Assembly: GCF_009495745.1 (NCBI RefSeq)
Contig: NZ_WIDQ01000003.1
Span: 548,020 to 612,019 of the forward strand
Length of the DNA: 64,000 nt
DNA from: Niveispirillum sp. SYP-B3756
Lineage (GTDB): Bacteria; Pseudomonadota; Alphaproteobacteria; Azospirillales; Azospirillaceae
Direction of reading: 5' to 3'
Shown: one piece after another, positions 61,529-64,000 of the stretch
Layout: each line of letters starts with the position of its first letter
How positions within the stretch are numbered: position 1 is the first letter of the stretch
Notes under the pieces: generated by a model
The model's database searches: none
Told to the model about the DNA's origin: nothing
Seen by the model: the letters and a program-made list of their open reading frames with translations, nothing else
Program-made: the position numbers and the translations under genes

Positions 61529-63109
61529 TCAAGCATCCGAGTGTTTACCAAAAAAAGGATGCGCAAGAAGTCGTTCAAGATACTTGGATTCATCCTCCTC
61601 GCGTGTATTCCAGCGTTCGGTGTCCAGCTCTGAACTCAGGAATCGCAAAAGCTCGGCCTGGAAAACCTCGATGAAATCCGTGCGATCAACAACGGCGGAT
61701 ACGCGCTCCGTCCGTTCATACCGGTCCAGAACAGCAACAAGCAGGCGATGTTCATCAAATTCATGGGCAATCAGCCAAGCCTCGGAGCCTTCCTCATCGA
61801 CCGCGACTCCAAGCGGAAGGTCACCATCCTCGACAGCTTTAAGCCAATCCAGCAATGCCGGCAGCGGATCATAGACCTCTGACAGGGTGATCTGCGCCGT
61901 ACCTTCACCCAGGCTGAGATCAAGGTAGATCCAGCCATAGTCCGCTTCTTCCTGGGTCAATCGAACAGACACAGGTGTGGTCTGTGCTGTTTCGACCGGT
62001 TGGATGAAGGTCGCCCAATAGGACACCGGACGGAACTGCCAATCCCGACCGCGGCCAGGGCGGAAGGGATCCGACAGTCCGCTGACATCCGTGGCAAGAT
62101 ACAGGTGAAAGGGCGAGACCGGCATCGACAGATCATGACCCATGTACCAGTCCAACAAGGCACCATGGGAAGCCCAGGCAAAGGGGGCATGGTCGAGAAC
62201 CCGGCTCGTTTGCCCAGGATCATCAGCAATGGCCGTCACATAGTCACAACGGGCAAGCAAGTCGGAATAGACTGCGGCGTTCAAGGTGAACCTGGTCCAT
62301 CGCTGCACCGGCTCCTGGTCGGCAAGACGCAGCGTGCTCAACCCCTCCCGATCCAGCCAGTTCTGAAGCGCGCGGCGGCGGTTGGCCACCCGCCAAGCCG
62401 GCGTGCCCGGCGCTGGCGGGCGCAACATTTCCGAGAAGGCCAGCAGCTTCTCGCGCAACGCCTGATCGCGGCACAGGGACAGCGGCATCACCAACCCCTT
62501 GGAAATCATGCTGCCGGAGCGGTCTGCATTGGGTTCCCCAAGGGAAAACAGGCCGGCCTGTCCGCCGGCATGGCGCAGGCGGCTGTAATGTCCACCCGGC
62601 TGGACCAGAAGCAGACAAGGCACCAAACCGTTCAGGCGACCTTGCAACGCGCCCGCTTCAACGCGACGGGCTGTTGATGCCCGGTCCGAGGCCTGTTCAT
62701 CGACCAGACGACCAATGAGTTCGGCGGCATTCTGGGTCCACACCGCCGCCGCCGCTTTCCAGGGGCGCAGTGAAGGTGCCGTGCCATTGATTTCACCCGC
62801 ACCATCGGTGCCGAGCAGATCGAACAGATCCTGCGCCAGCCGGGGCAATTCGCCGACAAGGCGGAGATAATCACCCCGCAGATCAGCCGGAGCGACACGC
62901 AGAAACTGGACCTCCTGGTCGGACCAACTCACGCCAGGTGCCTCCGACTGCTGTCGAAGCCAGCAATCCACCGCCCAATTGACAGCGCTGCGCATATCGC
63001 TGAACAGCAGACTGACATTGATCCGCTCGCCCCTGAGCATGCCGGCGGCTTGTTCAAGACTGCGCCGCGCTGCCGTGCGGGATTGGTCACGTTTCGACTG
63101 AGGGCTCAT
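61529..63109 (-). CDS. Unrecognised 526-residue protein in mobile island
   Basis: No family recognised. It begins MSPQSKRDQSRTAARRSLEQ, has a helical N-terminal third, a central section with LLVQPGGHYSRLRHAGGQAGLFSLGEPNADRSG, and a C-terminal section (about 385-526) alternating strands and acidic loops: VYDPLPALLDWLKAVEDGDLPLGVAVDEEGSEAWLIAHEF, DRTDFIEVFQAELLRFLSSEL. The last part recalls small acidic immunity or anti-toxin type folds, an impression only. No signal peptide or transmembrane segment. It overlaps the upstream CPCC gene by 23 bp, so the two are probably co-translated. The 190 bp beyond its stop are AT-rich. Confidence 0.65.
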   Translation of the reverse strand: MSPQSKRDQSRTAARRSLEQAAGMLRGERINVSLLFSDMRSAVNWAVDCWLRQQSEAPGVSWSDQEVQFLRVAPADLRGDYLRLVGELPRLAQDLFDLLGTDGAGEINGTAPSLRPWKAAAAVWTQNAAELIGRLVDEQASDRASTARRVEAGALQGRLNGLVPCLLLVQPGGHYSRLRHAGGQAGLFSLGEPNADRSGSMISKGLVMPLSLCRDQALREKLLAFSEMLRPPAPGTPAWRVANRRRALQNWLDREGLSTLRLADQEPVQRWTRFTLNAAVYSDLLARCDYVTAIADDPGQTSRVLDHAPFAWASHGALLDWYMGHDLSMPVSPFHLYLATDVSGLSDPFRPGRGRDWQFRPVSYWATFIQPVETAQTTPVSVRLTQEEADYGWIYLDLSLGEGTAQITLSEVYDPLPALLDWLKAVEDGDLPLGVAVDEEGSEAWLIAHEFDEHRLLVAVLDRYERTERVSAVVDRTDFIEVFQAELLRFLSSELDTERWNTREEDESKYLERLLAHPFFGKHSDA

Positions 63110-63599
63110 CCGGCCATACTCCTTCCCATCCGCATCGGCGCAACGCGGTGCGGTAGCCATGCCAGAGCGTTTCAATCTCTGCCAGTGCGACACCATCAAC
63201 AGCGCCACCCCCGACAAGCCGGGCCAATGCCAGCGTCAGCCGCCGCTTGATGGCCAGGATAACGGGATCCTGCCAAATGGCAGCCTGTTCTGACGACAGG
63301 CTTGTCGGCACTGTTCCATAACCCAGCACCTCGAACCGTTGCCGGGCCAGGGAAAGGTCAATGCCGCCATTGGCTGGGGTTCGCCACAACGGATCGAGAT
63401 CATCGCCATCAGCAATCCATCCGCACAGCAGGCAGTCCGTACCCGCGGCACTCCCCTCCGGCACCCCCGGATAGCCGCAGCAAGGACAAATAACCCGTCC
63501 CTGGCAGGCATCCGGGTGGCAGGCGAACCAAAGCCACCGGGCATGGTATGGCTCGGTCGGCATGGCGAGAGCCGTTGGCGCGGCCCGCGGATGGAGCAT
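63087..63599 (-). CDS. CPCC-type cysteine-rich protein
   Basis: About 170 residues. Near residue 35, RVICPCCGYPGVPEGSAAGTDCLLCGW carries two CxxC pairs in the pattern of the cysteine-rich CPCC family (CPCCGY ... CxxC-W-D/E), a probable zinc knuckle. The remainder (LARQRFEVLGYGTVPTSLSSEQ, ILAIKRRLTLALARLVGGGAVDG, ALAEIETLWHGYRTALRRCGWEG) is helical. Start uncertain: GTG 63626, ATG 63597-63599 (used) or ATG 63561-63563; none has a good ribosome site. The insertion sequence starting about 100 bp upstream may have removed its promoter or true start. Partner of the 526-residue protein gene. Confidence 0.6.
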   Translation of the reverse strand: MLHPRAAPTALAMPTEPYHARWLWFACHPDACQGRVICPCCGYPGVPEGSAAGTDCLLCGWIADGDDLDPLWRTPANGGIDLSLARQRFEVLGYGTVPTSLSSEQAAIWQDPVILAIKRRLTLALARLVGGGAVDGVALAEIETLWHGYRTALRRCGWEGVWPDEPSVET

Positions 63600-63720
63600 C
63601 TGCCGGAATAGCGCCACAACCGCCACACCATAGAGTCCACGATCAATGACAAGCCGGGTGGACTTGCCCTGGCAAAGTGGAGAGCCATCATCCTAAAATT
63701 TGGGTTTGATGGAGGTTTTG

Positions 63721-64000
63721 ATGGTTCGAGTAAAGCAGGTCAAGATCACGGCGGAATTCAAGCGAGATGCGCTGCGGATTTTGTCGACGAGCGGTCGGAC
63801 GGTGGCCGAAGTGGCAGCCGATCTTGGGATCGGGAAATCGACGCTGCAGCGCTGGAAGACAGAAGCAACGGAGACGGAACTGCTGTCTGGCCCCCATCCG
63901 GACGTGGAAAAGGAACTGGCGCGGCTTCGGCATGAGAACAAGATTCTGCGTCAAGAGCGGGATTTGTTAAAAAACGCGGCGGCCTTCTTCGCCCGGGAGA
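63721..64000 (+). CDS. IS3-family transposase OrfA, cut by window edge
   Basis: Begins MVRVKQVKITAEFKRDALRIL and shows the helix-turn-helix RTVAEVAADLGIGKSTLQRWK and the zipper-like VEKELARLRHENKILRQERDLLKNAAAFFARE, typical of IS3-group/IS51-like OrfA. A TTAAAAAAC run near the end of the visible part may be the frameshift site. No stop before the window ends. The left end of the element is probably within 63685-63720 but is not resolved. Different subgroup from the broken IS at 59314. Confidence 0.85.
   Translation, partial: MVRVKQVKITAEFKRDALRILSTSGRTVAEVAADLGIGKSTLQRWKTEATETELLSGPHPDVEKELARLRHENKILRQERDLLKNAAAFFARE

Overview
This 64 kb window is high-GC chromosomal DNA from an alphaproteobacterium. 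The best fit is the Azospirillales/Rhodospirillales (Azospirillum or Niveispirillum relatives). That placement is inferred from gene content: RpoH adjacent to an AraC regulator, an RluD gene head-to-head with a small membrane protein gene, a fliL-fliM-DUF6468-MotE-CheZ flagellar block, a second-type GltX, and a transglutaminase/ATP-grasp/alpha-E cluster. No rRNA is present to confirm it.

Layout. 1-10.1 kb is housekeeping: alaS (cut by the left edge), thiE, class I aldolase, an outer-membrane DUF481 protein, dps, an MTA/SAH-type nucleosidase, an AraC regulator, rpoH and rluD. 10.1-16.2 kb holds a small membrane protein, a threonine-aldolase-like enzyme, two tRNA-Glu genes (CTC and TTC) bracketing an RTX-type protein and a THUMP methyltransferase, then an SDR. 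16.4-31.6 kb carries RNA, envelope and repair genes: rne with a long leader, amiC, mrcA, an orphan gene, mutL, a MOSC protein, cysS and gltX. 31.6-43.6 kb has an adenylate cyclase, a Tat-like secreted protein, rarA and a tightly overlapped flagellar operon read leftward from a sigma-54-like promoter: fliL, fliM, DUF6468, motE, cheZ, two MotB-like proteins and a giant AMIN/TPR periplasmic protein. 43.9-59.3 kb has an isochorismatase/GlxA regulator pair, the transglutaminase - ATP-grasp/alpha-E - transglutaminase cluster, an Lrp regulator, ELM1-like, GNAT and N-formylglutamate amidohydrolase genes, two identical tRNA-Val genes, a degenerate EAL protein, and a PAS gene overlapping a chemoreceptor gene.

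From about 59.3 kb to the right edge is a mobile, decayed island. It contains a broken IS3-family element, the tail of a type I restriction hsdM, the head of hsdS fused to a serine-recombinase fragment, an ORF joining serine-recombinase and tyrosine-recombinase C-termini, an unrecognised two-gene pair (a CPCC-type cysteine-rich protein and a 526-residue protein), and the start of another IS3-family element.

Two families of intergenic structure stand out. One is a three-hairpin element in three copies (2.5, 5.3 and 24.2 kb) whose stems differ between copies but stay paired while loops and linker are conserved. The other is a pair of long inverted repeats of one design on either side of cysS. 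The most novel candidates are the three-hairpin element, the unusual stator-like part of the flagellar operon, and the unknown gene pair in the island.
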